Origin: an uncultured bacterium
GTDB lineage: Bacteria; Verrucomicrobiota; Kiritimatiellia; RFP12; UBA1067
DNA: 55,595 nucleotides
Direction of reading: 5' to 3'
Assembly: GCA_900547945.1 (NCBI GenBank)
Contig: URIT01000006.1
Location: 1-55,595, forward strand
The translations under genes were made by a program, and so were the position numbers. Below the pieces are notes generated by a model. That model was given only the letters and a program-made list of their open reading frames with translations. It made no database searches and was not told where the DNA came from. The stretch's first letter is position 1, and each line of letters opens with the position of its first letter. Positions 47,644 to 55,595 of this stretch are shown one piece after another.

Positions 47644-48900
47644 CTAGTGGGCGCTGATCTGGCTCGTCATGCCGAAGACGGCGGAGACGATCGCGTAGGC
47701 GATGAAGCCGACGCCGACGGAGATGAGGCCGATCATGAGCGGGCCGAGCGCGTTCGTGAAGCGGGCGATGTTGCGGTCCATGTCCTTCTGGTAGCGGAGG
47801 CCGATGTGGCCGAGCGAACTCGTGAGGTTGCCTGCCTGCTCGCCGACCGCGAGCATGTCCGTCATCATGCGGGGGAACGCGCCGGAGGCCGCGAGCGGAC
47901 CCGAGATCGACGTGCCGTCCGTCACGCGCCTGCGCGCCGTCGCGAGTGCCTGGCCGATGACGGCGTTCTCGCACGTGTCCTCGGCGATCTTCAGCGCCTG
48001 CAGCACGTTCACGCCGTTCGAGAGCAGCGTCTGCAGCGTGTAGGCGAGGGACGAGTAGGCCCCTGCCGCGACGATGCCGCTCACGAGCGGCGCCCGCAGC
48101 TTCCAGCCGTCCACCTTCACCCGTCCGGCGGGCGTCTTCTTCCAGCGGGCGAAGAGCACCACCGCCACCGCCGCCGTCAACGCGAGCAGCCAGCCGTACT
48201 GCACCATGAAGGTACTCATGTCCATGAGGAACTTCGTCGCGGGCGGCAGCGTGCCGTGCATGCCATCGAAGACCTTCTTGAAGCGCGGGATGATGAACGT
48301 CATCGCCACGATGACCGCGCCGATGCCGAAGACGAGCACGAAGAGCGGGTAGGTCATCGCGCCCTTGATCTTGCCCATCATCGCGTCGTTCCGCTCATAG
48401 TGTTCCACGAGACGGTGAAGCACGTCCACCATCGCGCCCGAGGCTTCGCCCGCACGGATCATGTTCGCGTAGAGGGGGCGGAAGGACTTGCGGTGGTGCG
48501 CAATGGCGTCCGAGAACGACTCGCCGTTCACGATGCGCTGGCAGAGGTCCTGGCTGACCGTGCGCTGCGCGCTCCCCTCCTCACCCTGGTTCGCGAGGCA
48601 GCCGAGGGCCTGGCCGAGCGTCATGCCGGCCTCCAGCAGGTCGGCGAGTTCGCTTGTGAAGAGCAGCACCTCGGCGTCCGTCATCGCGTCCGCCGCACCG
48701 CCGATCTTCATGTTCCAGATGCTGCCGCCCTTCGCGGACTTCTTCGCGGCCGCCGCGCCGCCCCCCGCCTCGGAGACGGAAAGCGGCGTGTGGCCGAGCC
48801 GGCGCACAGCGGCCAGGGCGCCACGCCGATCCGCCGCCTGGACCGTTCCGTCCACGCGCCGTCCGTCCTTCGTCATCGCCCTGTAGCTGAATGTCGCCAT
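47644..48900 (-). CDS. gspF: Type II secretion inner-membrane protein GspF
   Basis: A 418-residue polytopic protein. Starts MATFSYRAMTKDGRRVDGTV, the standard GspF/PilC opening; two T2SSF domains (about 70-195 and 275-400) each end in a membrane helix pair (FVLVFGIGAVIVAMTFIIP; ALGPLMIGLISVGVGFIAYA). First gene of the visible operon gspF-G-H-I-J-K. No ribosome site is evident; an octamer array lies directly in front. gspD and gspE are not in the window. The tract between residues 45 and 60 is Gly/Ala-rich. Confidence 0.95.
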   Translation of the reverse strand: MATFSYRAMTKDGRRVDGTVQAADRRGALAAVRRLGHTPLSVSEAGGGAAAAKKSAKGGSIWNMKIGGAADAMTDAEVLLFTSELADLLEAGMTLGQALGCLANQGEEGSAQRTVSQDLCQRIVNGESFSDAIAHHRKSFRPLYANMIRAGEASGAMVDVLHRLVEHYERNDAMMGKIKGAMTYPLFVLVFGIGAVIVAMTFIIPRFKKVFDGMHGTLPPATKFLMDMSTFMVQYGWLLALTAAVAVVLFARWKKTPAGRVKVDGWKLRAPLVSGIVAAGAYSSLAYTLQTLLSNGVNVLQALKIAEDTCENAVIGQALATARRRVTDGTSISGPLAASGAFPRMMTDMLAVGEQAGNLTSSLGHIGLRYQKDMDRNIARFTNALGPLMIGLISVGVGFIAYAIVSAVFGMTSQISAH

Positions 48901-48906
48901 AAGAAT

Positions 48907-49118
48907 TGAGTTATTAAGTCGCTTCGCTTTAAGTTTGGATTAAGTCGCTCCGCTTTAAGTTTGGGTTAAGTCGCTTCGCTTTAAGTGGTTAAGTAGTTAA
49001 GTTACTGTCAACGTATCAATTCTACGAACTCAAAACTTAACTACTTAACTACCACTAAACCACTTAACTTCTTAATCACTTAACTACTTAATCACTTAAC
49101 TACTTAACCACTTAACCA
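48907..49118. repeat. Octamer array 4, arms in both orientations
   Basis: The first part has TTAAGTCGC/GCTTTAAG and TTAAGTGG units, the second TACTTAAC and CACTTAAC units, so the halves are reverse complements and could form one long imperfect stem with the tip near 49000-49030. It runs into the serA stop codon on the right and reaches within 7 nt of the gspF start on the left. Confidence 0.85.
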
Positions 49119-50285
49119 CTACTTGATCACCCTCACGCGGATGACCGCGGTGCTCTTCTTGAGCGCGTCGATGACGGCGGCGGGGGCCGGGGTGTCAACG
49201 TCGATGAGCGTGTAGGCGACATCGCCGCGCGACTTGTTCGCAATCGCATCGATATTGACCTTCGCGTTGCCGAGGATCGAGGTGAACGTGCCGATCATGT
49301 TCGCCTCGTTCTTGTGGCAGATCGCAATGCGGCCGGCCTTCTTCACCGGGCCGAGCGAGCAGGCGGGGTAGTTGACGGAGTTGACGATGTTCCCGTTTTC
49401 GAGGTAGTCGCGCATTTCCTTCACCGCCATCACCGCGCAGTTGTCCTCGGCCTCCTCCGTGGAGGCGCCCAGGTGCGGGATCACGATGCAGCCCTTCTGC
49501 CCGGCCGTCGTCGCGTTCGGGAAGTCGCTCACGTACTTGCGCACCTTCCCGCTCTCCAGCGCGGCGAGCATGTCCTTCTCGTTCACGAGCGCGTCGCGCG
49601 CCGCGTTGATCACGATCACGCCCGTCTTCATCATGGCGATCGCCTCGGCGTTGATCATGCCCTTCGTGGAATCGAGTGCGGGGACGTGGACCGTGATGAA
49701 GTCGCAGTTCTGGTAGATCGCCTCGACGTTCTTGCAGTGCCGCACGGACCGGCTCAGGTTCCACGCGGCGTCGACCGAGAGGTAGGGGTCGTACCCGTAC
49801 ACCTCCATGCCGAGCGCGGCGGCGGCGTTCGCCACCTTCTGCCCGATCGCCCCGAGGCCGATGACGCCCAGCTTCTTGCCCAGGATCTCCGTGCCCGCGA
49901 ACGCCTTCTTCGCCTTCTCGGCCGTCTTCGCAATGTCCGCGTCCGCCGCGTTGGCCTTCACCCACTCGATGCCGCCGATGACGTCGCGGCTCGCAAGCAG
50001 CATCGCGGCGAGCACGAGCTCCTTCACGCCGTTCGCGTTCGCACCGGGCGTGTTGAACACGACGATGCCCTTCTTCGCGTAGTCCGCGTGCGGGATGTTG
50101 TTGACGCCGGCGCCGGCGCGGGCCACCGCGAGCAGGTTCGCGCCGGGCGTCAGCTCGGCCATCTTGGCGCTGCGCACGAAGACGGCATCCGCCGCCGCGA
50201 AGTCCTCGGTGCGCGTATAGGCGTCCGTCAGGTTGTTCAGCCCAATCGCCGCGATGGGGTTGAGGCATGTGTAGGTGTAGTTCAT
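49119..50285 (-). CDS. serA: Phosphoglycerate dehydrogenase, short ACT form
   Basis: A 388-residue cytoplasmic enzyme for the first step of serine synthesis. NAD-binding GVIGLGAIGQKVANAA; catalytic Arg in ARAGAGVNNIP and in INAARDALVNE; His in PHLGASTEEAEDNC. A C-terminal ACT domain (about 315-388) would bind serine for feedback control. No ASB insertion, so the short bacterial type. The -10 at 50351 gives a leader of about 60 nt. Confidence 0.95.
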   Translation of the reverse strand: MNYTYTCLNPIAAIGLNNLTDAYTRTEDFAAADAVFVRSAKMAELTPGANLLAVARAGAGVNNIPHADYAKKGIVVFNTPGANANGVKELVLAAMLLASRDVIGGIEWVKANAADADIAKTAEKAKKAFAGTEILGKKLGVIGLGAIGQKVANAAAALGMEVYGYDPYLSVDAAWNLSRSVRHCKNVEAIYQNCDFITVHVPALDSTKGMINAEAIAMMKTGVIVINAARDALVNEKDMLAALESGKVRKYVSDFPNATTAGQKGCIVIPHLGASTEEAEDNCAVMAVKEMRDYLENGNIVNSVNYPACSLGPVKKAGRIAICHKNEANMIGTFTSILGNAKVNIDAIANKSRGDVAYTLIDVDTPAPAAVIDALKKSTAVIRVRVIK

Positions 50286-50350
50286 GGTCTCTTCGGTTCT
50301 TTCTGTTTAGAGTTTATCGTAGAAAGCCGGACACTGCGTCCGAAAGTGGC

Positions 50351-50359
50351 ATTATAGCA
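50351..50359 (-). promoter_or_regulatory. Extended -10 promoter (TGCTATAAT) for serA
   Basis: Minus-strand TG-n-TATAAT, transcript start expected near 50344, about 60 nt before the ATG. Confidence 0.5.
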
Positions 50360-50420
50360 CAAACCCTCCCGCCGCGTCATGATTCGGTTTGAGGCGGTTC
50401 GGGCGCGTTCGGGCGTCCGC

Positions 50421-52889
50421 TCAGGACGGTCTGTCCAGGAGCGCCGCCAGCTTCCCGCCGATGAAGGCGTATTCGGCACGCGGCAGGGCGGCGGCGACGC
50501 GCGCCAGAAGGCCGCGCACCTCCTCCCGCAGCCCCGGCTCGAACCACCGCCAGGTCGTGAGCGGCGCCAGGAGGCGCAGGGCGTTGTACTCCGACACGCG
50601 CGCATAGGCGACCAGCGTCGTCTCCAGCCAGGCCAGCCCCTCGTCCGTCCAGAGCCGGTCGCCGTTCGCGGCGAAGCCGCAGTAGAGCGCACGGCTCAGC
50701 GTGGGGTGGCGGATCGACCAGCCCTTCCGCCGCTCCTCCGCGCGCATCCGCGCGAAGACGTCCGCATGCGGATCGCCCGCCACGAGCCCGAGCCAGGCGG
50801 CGTACCCATTGAGGGAGGCGCGCAGCTTGCGCCCCTCGGCGTCGAGGAGCGTCTGCCGCCCCGGCCAGTTCCCCATCGTGAGCGCCCGCAGCGCGTTGAG
50901 GCGCGCCGTGACGTTCTTCGCCCGGCCGAGGTAGCCCGTGATCGCCGTCCACGCCTCCGGCTCGTCCACCTCGGCGAGCAGTTCGAGGATGCGGTTCTCC
51001 CACGCGCGCCGGACGAGGGCGGCCGCGTCGAGGCCGTCCGTCGCCGCGCCCGCGAGCGCCACGACGAGGGACGATACGCCGATGGCCTGCGCGGCGGCCT
51101 TGCGGAGCGCATGCATCTCCTGCACGTTCTCCCGCACGCGCGCACGGCGGCGGCGGTCGAGCGAGTCGGCGGGGATCGCGAGGATCTCCGCCTTCGCGCC
51201 GAGGTCGAGCGCGGCGTCCGCGAAGACCTCCCGGTAGAGCGTGCGCCACGTCTCGAACGCCCCCCGGTCGCGCAGCATCCGCATCGCCTCGGCACGGTTG
51301 AAGAGGTCGGGATCCTCGCGCACCTGGCGCGCGAACTCCGCCTCCGTCGCCTCGGGGACGAGGATACCGTAGAAGCCGCCGCCCCGGTTCCAGGATATGA
51401 AGTCCGGCTTCGGACAACGCGCCGTGAACGTCTGCCGCGCGCCGTCGAGGACGAACGTGCCCTGCGCGACGTCGCGCCCGTCCTTCACGAGCGCGAACGG
51501 CACGGGAATCGTGTAGGCGCGATCCCGTTCAAGCGTAATCGTCAGCTCGCCCGCCTGCCACCGCCAGCCCGCATGGACGGTCGGGTGGCCCGCGTCGAAG
51601 AGCCACGGGCGCATGAGCGCGCCCACGTCGCGCCCCGCCGCCTCGGAGAACACCTTCAGGAAGTCGTTCGTGTTCGCATTCCCGCCGTCGAAGCGGCGGA
51701 AGTAGGCGCGCCAGGCGGCGGCGTACGCCTCCGCGCCGATCAGGTTCCGAAGGGTATTGAGGACTTCGGGCGCCTTGTCGTAGGTGATCGCGTCCACCAC
51801 CTCGTCCGGATCGTTCACGCCTTCGCGCACGACGCTCCCCGCGATGCCGCCCTCCTCTTCGGCGAAGGCCCCACCCGTCCCGCGCAGGAGGCGCATCTCC
51901 TCCGCACGCATGAACGACGTGCCGAATTCCCGCGCGAGGAACGCGCGCTCCACGTTGACCGTATACGCCTCGTTGAGCCACATGTCGAAGACGCTCTCCA
52001 TCGTCACGCCGCTGCCGCAGTGGCTGTGCTCGAACTCGTGCGGGATGACGCCGTGCGCGTAGACGAGCCGACGGTCGGAGGTCATCTCGTCCACGAGCGC
52101 CGCCTCCGTGACGATCGTCGTGTTGCCCGTGTTCTCCATGCCGCCGAACAGGGACTTCTCCATGCAGATCGTGCGGTAGGTCTCGAAGGGGTATTCGAAG
52201 CCCGTGAGCGCGTGCTGGAAGAGGACGGACCGCTTCAGGATCTCCATCGGGATGCGCGCGCCGTCACGGTGACCCGGCGGCACGAGGTATTCGAGCTTCA
52301 CCGTCTTCCCCGTGTCCGGGTAGGTCACGGCGTCCGACAGGACCTCCCACGTCCCCGCGCACGCGAGGAAGAGGTACGGCGCCATCGGACGGCGCATTTC
52401 GTAGACGCAGCGGCGGCGGCCGCCCACCACCGCGTCCTCCACGAGGTCGCCGTTGGAGATGAGGTGCGTGTAGCGCGCGTCGCCCTCCAGCGTCGTGCGG
52501 AACGTGCATTTCGCCGTGCAGTCGTCGATGATCGGCAGGATGCGCTGGAACCCGTACTGCTGACATTGGCTCATGTACTGCTGCGGCGCATGCGCGGGCG
52601 TGACGTCCCGGTAGATGCCCTCAAGGCGCGTGTCGTCGGGATGGGTGACATGCGCGACCCGCACGGTGAACGCCTCGCCCGCCGCATACGCGCGGTCCAA
52701 TGGATAGACGGCCTTCGCGCCGTCCACGTCGAGCGCGATCTCCCGCAGGGGTTCGCGCGCGCGCATGTGCAGCGTCCCCTCGGCCTCCACGCGGTCCTCG
52801 AAGAACCGGACCGTCATTTCCACATGCTCCAGCTGCGCCGCCGGCCGCCGGAAGTCGCTCCGCCTGTATTTCCAGTCCATCATCATCAT
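50421..52889 (-). CDS. M1-family metallopeptidase, aminopeptidase N-like
   Basis: An 822-residue cytoplasmic zinc exopeptidase. The substrate-binding motif is GGMEN (in FGGMENTGNT) and the zinc site HEFEHSHCG with the third ligand Glu 18 residues later (MWLNEAYT). N-terminal saddle, catalytic and C-terminal ERAP-like helical domains are all present. The usual aromatic residues after HExxH (typically W-F/T-G-N) are replaced by H-C-G-S. No signal peptide. The start is one of four consecutive ATG codons; 52889 is the first. Confidence 0.88.
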   Translation of the reverse strand: MMMMDWKYRRSDFRRPAAQLEHVEMTVRFFEDRVEAEGTLHMRAREPLREIALDVDGAKAVYPLDRAYAAGEAFTVRVAHVTHPDDTRLEGIYRDVTPAHAPQQYMSQCQQYGFQRILPIIDDCTAKCTFRTTLEGDARYTHLISNGDLVEDAVVGGRRRCVYEMRRPMAPYLFLACAGTWEVLSDAVTYPDTGKTVKLEYLVPPGHRDGARIPMEILKRSVLFQHALTGFEYPFETYRTICMEKSLFGGMENTGNTTIVTEAALVDEMTSDRRLVYAHGVIPHEFEHSHCGSGVTMESVFDMWLNEAYTVNVERAFLAREFGTSFMRAEEMRLLRGTGGAFAEEEGGIAGSVVREGVNDPDEVVDAITYDKAPEVLNTLRNLIGAEAYAAAWRAYFRRFDGGNANTNDFLKVFSEAAGRDVGALMRPWLFDAGHPTVHAGWRWQAGELTITLERDRAYTIPVPFALVKDGRDVAQGTFVLDGARQTFTARCPKPDFISWNRGGGFYGILVPEATEAEFARQVREDPDLFNRAEAMRMLRDRGAFETWRTLYREVFADAALDLGAKAEILAIPADSLDRRRRARVRENVQEMHALRKAAAQAIGVSSLVVALAGAATDGLDAAALVRRAWENRILELLAEVDEPEAWTAITGYLGRAKNVTARLNALRALTMGNWPGRQTLLDAEGRKLRASLNGYAAWLGLVAGDPHADVFARMRAEERRKGWSIRHPTLSRALYCGFAANGDRLWTDEGLAWLETTLVAYARVSEYNALRLLAPLTTWRWFEPGLREEVRGLLARVAAALPRAEYAFIGGKLAALLDRPS

Positions 52890-52895
52890 CAACCT

Positions 52896-53061
52896 TTTTA
52901 AGTCGCCGCTTCGCGGCTTTAAATGGTTAAGTAGTTAAGTGGTTGGGTAGAATGAAACGCAGATGTGTCGCAAGGCGATCTGCGTTCGTCATGACCAATC
53001 ACCCAGTCACCACAGACTTAACGACTTAACCGCTTAAAGCGAAGCGACTAACCGCTTAATT
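52896..53061. repeat. Octamer array 5 enclosing a family C palindrome
   Basis: TTAAGTCGCCGCTTCGCGGC and TTAAGTAG-type units on the left, CTTAACGA/CTTAACCG units and GCGAAGCGAC on the right, in inverted orientation around the palindrome at 52954-52987. It ends 6 nt before the stop of the SGNH gene. Confidence 0.8.
52954..52987. repeat. ERIC-like palindrome family C, copy 2
   Basis: AACGCAGAT and ATCTGCGTT arms around GTGTCGCAAGGCG. Differs from the copy at 47554 at only a few positions. Confidence 0.8.
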
Positions 53062-53066
53062 TTCCT

Positions 53067-54458
53067 TCACTCGCTCACGAGCAGGCCCGTGAGGTGGCAG
53101 CCGAACCCGGCGCTCTTCGCGTTCTTCTCCGCCTTCGTCTCGACCTCCACGACATGCCGGCCGGGCCGGTCGCGGCAGAGGAAGAGCGCGGGCGTGTACC
53201 ACCACCACTGGTCGCGGAAGCAGTCAAGGCCGTCCACCACGGGCGTGCCGTCGATCTTCACGGCGATCTTGCCCCAGTTGTAGGGCTTGTTGCCGCAACG
53301 GTAGAGAAGCGCGACGGTGGGGCCCTCGACCTCGAAGACGAGGCGGCCCTGCGCGTTCGTGCAGGCGAGGCCGATGCCCCAGCACGTGTCGCGCAGGGGG
53401 AAGAAGCCCTTGTTCTCGACGATCTTCGCGTCCTGCATGAGGCAGAAGCGTCCTTTGTCGTAGCGCGTGCCGTAGAGCGGCGCGGGGAGGGGCGGCACGG
53501 CGGCGAGCGGGCGCCCCGCCCTCTTCCACTCCGCATACCGCCGTTCGATGGTCCAGTTGAGAAGCGCGGCGGCGTAGGCGTGCCCGTCGTCGTTGGGGTG
53601 GATCGTGTCCGGCGAGATGTCGGTCCACTTCACCTGCCCCTCCTTCACGTACGGGTAGTAGAGCGCGTCGCGGTAGCTCACGTAGGGCACCCGGTAGTGC
53701 GCCGCCACCTTGCCGTGCCAGGCCTGGACGTTGTTGCCGGCCTGGCCGACCATGCCGAGCTGGATGACGGCGATGCCGCGCGGATCCTTCAGGAGCTGGC
53801 GGATGACGCCCTCGTAGGACTCCGCGCATTCGCGCCCGGGCGCGTCGTTGACGGAGAACTCCACCACCACGACATCCGGCTGCTTCGCAAGCACGTCGCG
53901 CGCGAGGCGGAACGCCCCGATGGCCGAGCCCGTCGCGCCGATGCCCGCATTCACGAAGTCGATCTTCGCCGAGGGGAACGCCCGCCGCCAGCCCGCCGTG
54001 AACTTCGATCCCCACTGGTTCGCACGCCCCGAGGCGCCCGCGCCCTGCGTGATCGACCCGCCGATCACCGCGATGCGAACCGCTTCGCCACGCTCCAGGC
54101 GCGCGAACACATGCGCGAAGCGCGTCCAGTCGCCCGCCACGAACTGCGCCCTCGGACCCGTCACGTCCAGGGAAGGCACCGCCGCGCCGCTCTTGAACGT
54201 CCCCGGCAGATCGCCCACCCACGTGCTCCCCGCCGCCGCGACCACAAACGCCAGCACGCACAGGACCAGCGCCAACAGCCGCTTCCAGACGGGAACGCCC
54301 GCATGCCGCGCGTCGGCGATGGGCTGCACGCCCGCATCGCGCCGCAGCGTCTTCTTCAGCCCCCGCAGCGCAAGCGGCAGCTTCCCCTTCTCCGTCGCCA
54401 GAGCCGCCGCAAGCCCCAGAAGCGCAATCACGACCACGAATCTGTATTGGTGTAGCAT
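53067..54458 (-). CDS. SGNH/GDSL-type hydrolase, membrane-anchored
   Basis: A 463-residue protein with two N-terminal hydrophobic stretches (about 6-24 and 63-82). The SGNH blocks are IAVIGGSITQGAGA (about 130; Ser nucleophile), a conserved glycine, VVVEFSVNDAP (Asn) and DTIHPNDDGHAYA (about 286; Asp-x-x-His). The C-terminal 170 residues form a separate beta-rich domain. It is probably an esterase that deacetylates carbohydrate in the envelope. The start at 54458 is favoured by the membrane segment and by an extended -10 that ends only 7 nt away; a longer frame upstream is arginine-rich and unlike protein. Confidence 0.85.
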   Translation of the reverse strand: MLHQYRFVVVIALLGLAAALATEKGKLPLALRGLKKTLRRDAGVQPIADARHAGVPVWKRLLALVLCVLAFVVAAAGSTWVGDLPGTFKSGAAVPSLDVTGPRAQFVAGDWTRFAHVFARLERGEAVRIAVIGGSITQGAGASGRANQWGSKFTAGWRRAFPSAKIDFVNAGIGATGSAIGAFRLARDVLAKQPDVVVVEFSVNDAPGRECAESYEGVIRQLLKDPRGIAVIQLGMVGQAGNNVQAWHGKVAAHYRVPYVSYRDALYYPYVKEGQVKWTDISPDTIHPNDDGHAYAAALLNWTIERRYAEWKRAGRPLAAVPPLPAPLYGTRYDKGRFCLMQDAKIVENKGFFPLRDTCWGIGLACTNAQGRLVFEVEGPTVALLYRCGNKPYNWGKIAVKIDGTPVVDGLDCFRDQWWWYTPALFLCRDRPGRHVVEVETKAEKNAKSAGFGCHLTGLLVSE

Positions 54459-54465
54459 GGTCGTT

Positions 54466-54474
54466 ATTATACCA
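54466..54474 (-). promoter_or_regulatory. Extended -10 promoter (TGGTATAAT) for SGNH gene
   Basis: Consensus TG-n-TATAAT ending 7 nt before the ATG at 54458. Transcription would begin within about 2 nt of the start codon. Confidence 0.55.
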
Positions 54475-54595
54475 CACCGCCCCGCAACACACCGCCCCGC
54501 AAAACATCGCCCCACAACACACCACCCCGCGATGGGGGCCGTGCGGGTACAGCGCGGGCCGAGACGGGAAGGGATGTCGCGGACCGGGAGGGGGA

Positions 54596-55595
54596 CTACA
54601 GGCCCTTCCGCGCCCGGAGTTCCGCCACGAGGTCGGGCGCCGCCACGACGCGCAACCCCAGGATACGGGCAACCGTGGTGTCCCGAGGGACATAGAAACG
54701 TTCCACCTCGCCCCATGCCAGGGACGAGTGGCACAACACAAGCACGCCGACGAGATCCCCGCCCTCCTCCCAGGCGAGCGGATCGACCGCAAGATCGGGG
54801 TACGGCAGGCGCGCCATCAGCTTCATCCACCTCTCTCCCGCCATGACACGTCTCGGGAAAAGATCCAGCACCCACGTGTCGGCATTTCCCAGGCAGTCGT
54901 AGATGCCCCAGCGGTTGGGCCGCCGCAGCCCGACGCGCACCGTCGGCAACTTATCCCCCTGCGTAGACCACTCCCCCAGGGTCAGGCCGCACCTCCTCAG
55001 CAGCTCCTCCCTCCCGTCGGTCCCCACGGCGATCTCGGAATGCCGCGCGCCGCCGGTCTGCGGGGACGTCGGGCTGGAGTAGGGGTCCTTCGGGTCCACC
55101 GTGTTCGCCCGTGTCAGGTACTCGTACTCGGCGAGCGTCGGGAAGCGGAAGACGTAGCCGCGCGGCAGGAGGTGCCCGAACCTTTCCGTCAGGATGCCGC
55201 AGAACCGCGTCGCCGCCGCGCGGTTCACCCAGCCGACGGCGCCCCGGTCGCCGCCCAGGGCCGCCTCCAGCTCGTTGGTCTCCTGCGGCGGCATGAAGAC
55301 GTTCCACTGCTCCCGCGTCACGGGGTAGCGGCCCGCCCAGAACGGGCGGCTGATCCGGACGGGGCGGGGGCGGAAGGAATCCCTGCCGCCCTCGTAGCCC
55401 ATCGTGAACGAACCGGCGGGGCACGGCACGAGCTCCATCATGACCCTCGGCCCCAGCGGGAGGGCGAGCGGGCGGCCCGTCCACGCCGGCCCGGGGCCGG
55501 GCCGCGCCGCCGCCTCGGCCCAGTCCGCCGGGCCGAGGTTCCGGGCCTCCCGGACGCGCCGCTCGGCCAGCTTCCCCGCGAGCCCGGCGAGCGTG
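54596..55595 (-). CDS. FGE-sulfatase-fold protein, N-terminus beyond window
   Basis: A partial gene with its 5' end outside the right edge. The frame stays open through the last base; upstream of the first in-window Met pair it reads GRPLALPLGPRV and LAERRVREARNLGPADW, which looks like genuine protein. ELVPCPAGSFTMGYEGG, FWAGRYPVTREQWNVFM and FPTLAEYEYLTRAN are typical of the FGE/SUMF1 fold. GNADTWVLDLF takes the place of the usual GNVWEW motif, and the end (LGLRVVAAPDLV) replaces GFR. Probably a non-catalytic member of the fold. At least 333 residues. Confidence 0.8.
   Translation of the reverse strand, partial: TLAGLAGKLAERRVREARNLGPADWAEAAARPGPGPAWTGRPLALPLGPRVMMELVPCPAGSFTMGYEGGRDSFRPRPVRISRPFWAGRYPVTREQWNVFMPPQETNELEAALGGDRGAVGWVNRAAATRFCGILTERFGHLLPRGYVFRFPTLAEYEYLTRANTVDPKDPYSSPTSPQTGGARHSEIAVGTDGREELLRRCGLTLGEWSTQGDKLPTVRVGLRRPNRWGIYDCLGNADTWVLDLFPRRVMAGERWMKLMARLPYPDLAVDPLAWEEGGDLVGVLVLCHSSLAWGEVERFYVPRDTTVARILGLRVVAAPDLVAELRARKGL

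Noticed and set aside
50379..52901. 840-codon open frame on the plus strand
   Set aside because: Antisense to the M1 aminopeptidase gene; no recognisable domains.

Overview
The window is high-GC, gene-dense bacterial chromosome, with one A/T-richer patch at about 19.5-20.4 kb. No rRNA, tRNA or CRISPR array was recognised. The gene content is a type II secretion pseudopilin operon, many signal-peptide-bearing glycan-active proteins without SusC/SusD, DUF1080, DUF5107 and formylglycine-generating-enzyme-like (FGE) proteins, a Gram-negative beta-barrel, and cohesin/dockerin modules. This suggests a Verrucomicrobiota/Kiritimatiellota-type gut or rumen bacterium. That placement is inferred from gene content only.

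Layout. 0.2-8.7 kb: a secreted glycoside hydrolase, then a rightward housekeeping run (HAD phosphatase, metallo-hydrolase, DUF2851, comM, comEC). 8.7-16.0 kb: a secreted 21-residue-repeat protein, then a tightly coupled leftward operon encoding a 1481-aa scaffoldin-like protein (TSP3, VCBS, FN3, five cohesin-like domains, C-terminal dockerin), a single-cohesin protein and an outer-membrane beta-barrel. 16.0-21.3 kb: accessory region with a RelB antitoxin overlapping a truncated RAYT-like gene, a three-gene cassette whose last product is an FGE-fold protein with a variable-region-like C-terminus, a 124-nt imperfect hairpin, and about 0.65 kb with no credible gene. 21.3-27.0 kb: mntA plus frameshifted hepT, a flavin reductase, an esterase, ogt, a truncated acetyltransferase, Fic and DUF4186. 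27.0-29.9 kb: DUF1080, gmk, a glycine-zipper protein, asd. 30.1-42.1 kb: a leftward carbohydrate locus (MFS transporter, Gfo/Idh oxidoreductase, GH127, fructuronate-reductase-like enzyme, beta-helix protein, DUF5107-TPR protein). 42.1-48.9 kb: gspF-G-H-I-J-K followed by a membrane-anchored coiled-coil protein. 49.1-55.6 kb: serA, an M1 aminopeptidase, an SGNH hydrolase and an FGE-like gene running off the right edge.

Repeats are the second main theme. (i) REP-like palindromes carry a GGAG or GTAG tag, and their stems differ between copies while staying self-complementary; several lie in frame inside the scaffoldin gene and some form inverted pairs. (ii) TTAAGTRG octamer arrays abut stop codons at five places. 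(iii) A 33-34-nt ERIC-like palindrome occurs twice almost unchanged. (iv) Extended -10 promoters (TGnTATAAT-like) recur, several so close to the start codon that leaderless transcripts are likely.

The best candidates for undescribed biology are the scaffoldin/cohesin/beta-barrel operon with REP elements in equivalent cohesin loops, and the three-gene FGE cassette whose C-terminus looks like the variable region of a diversity-generating retroelement.
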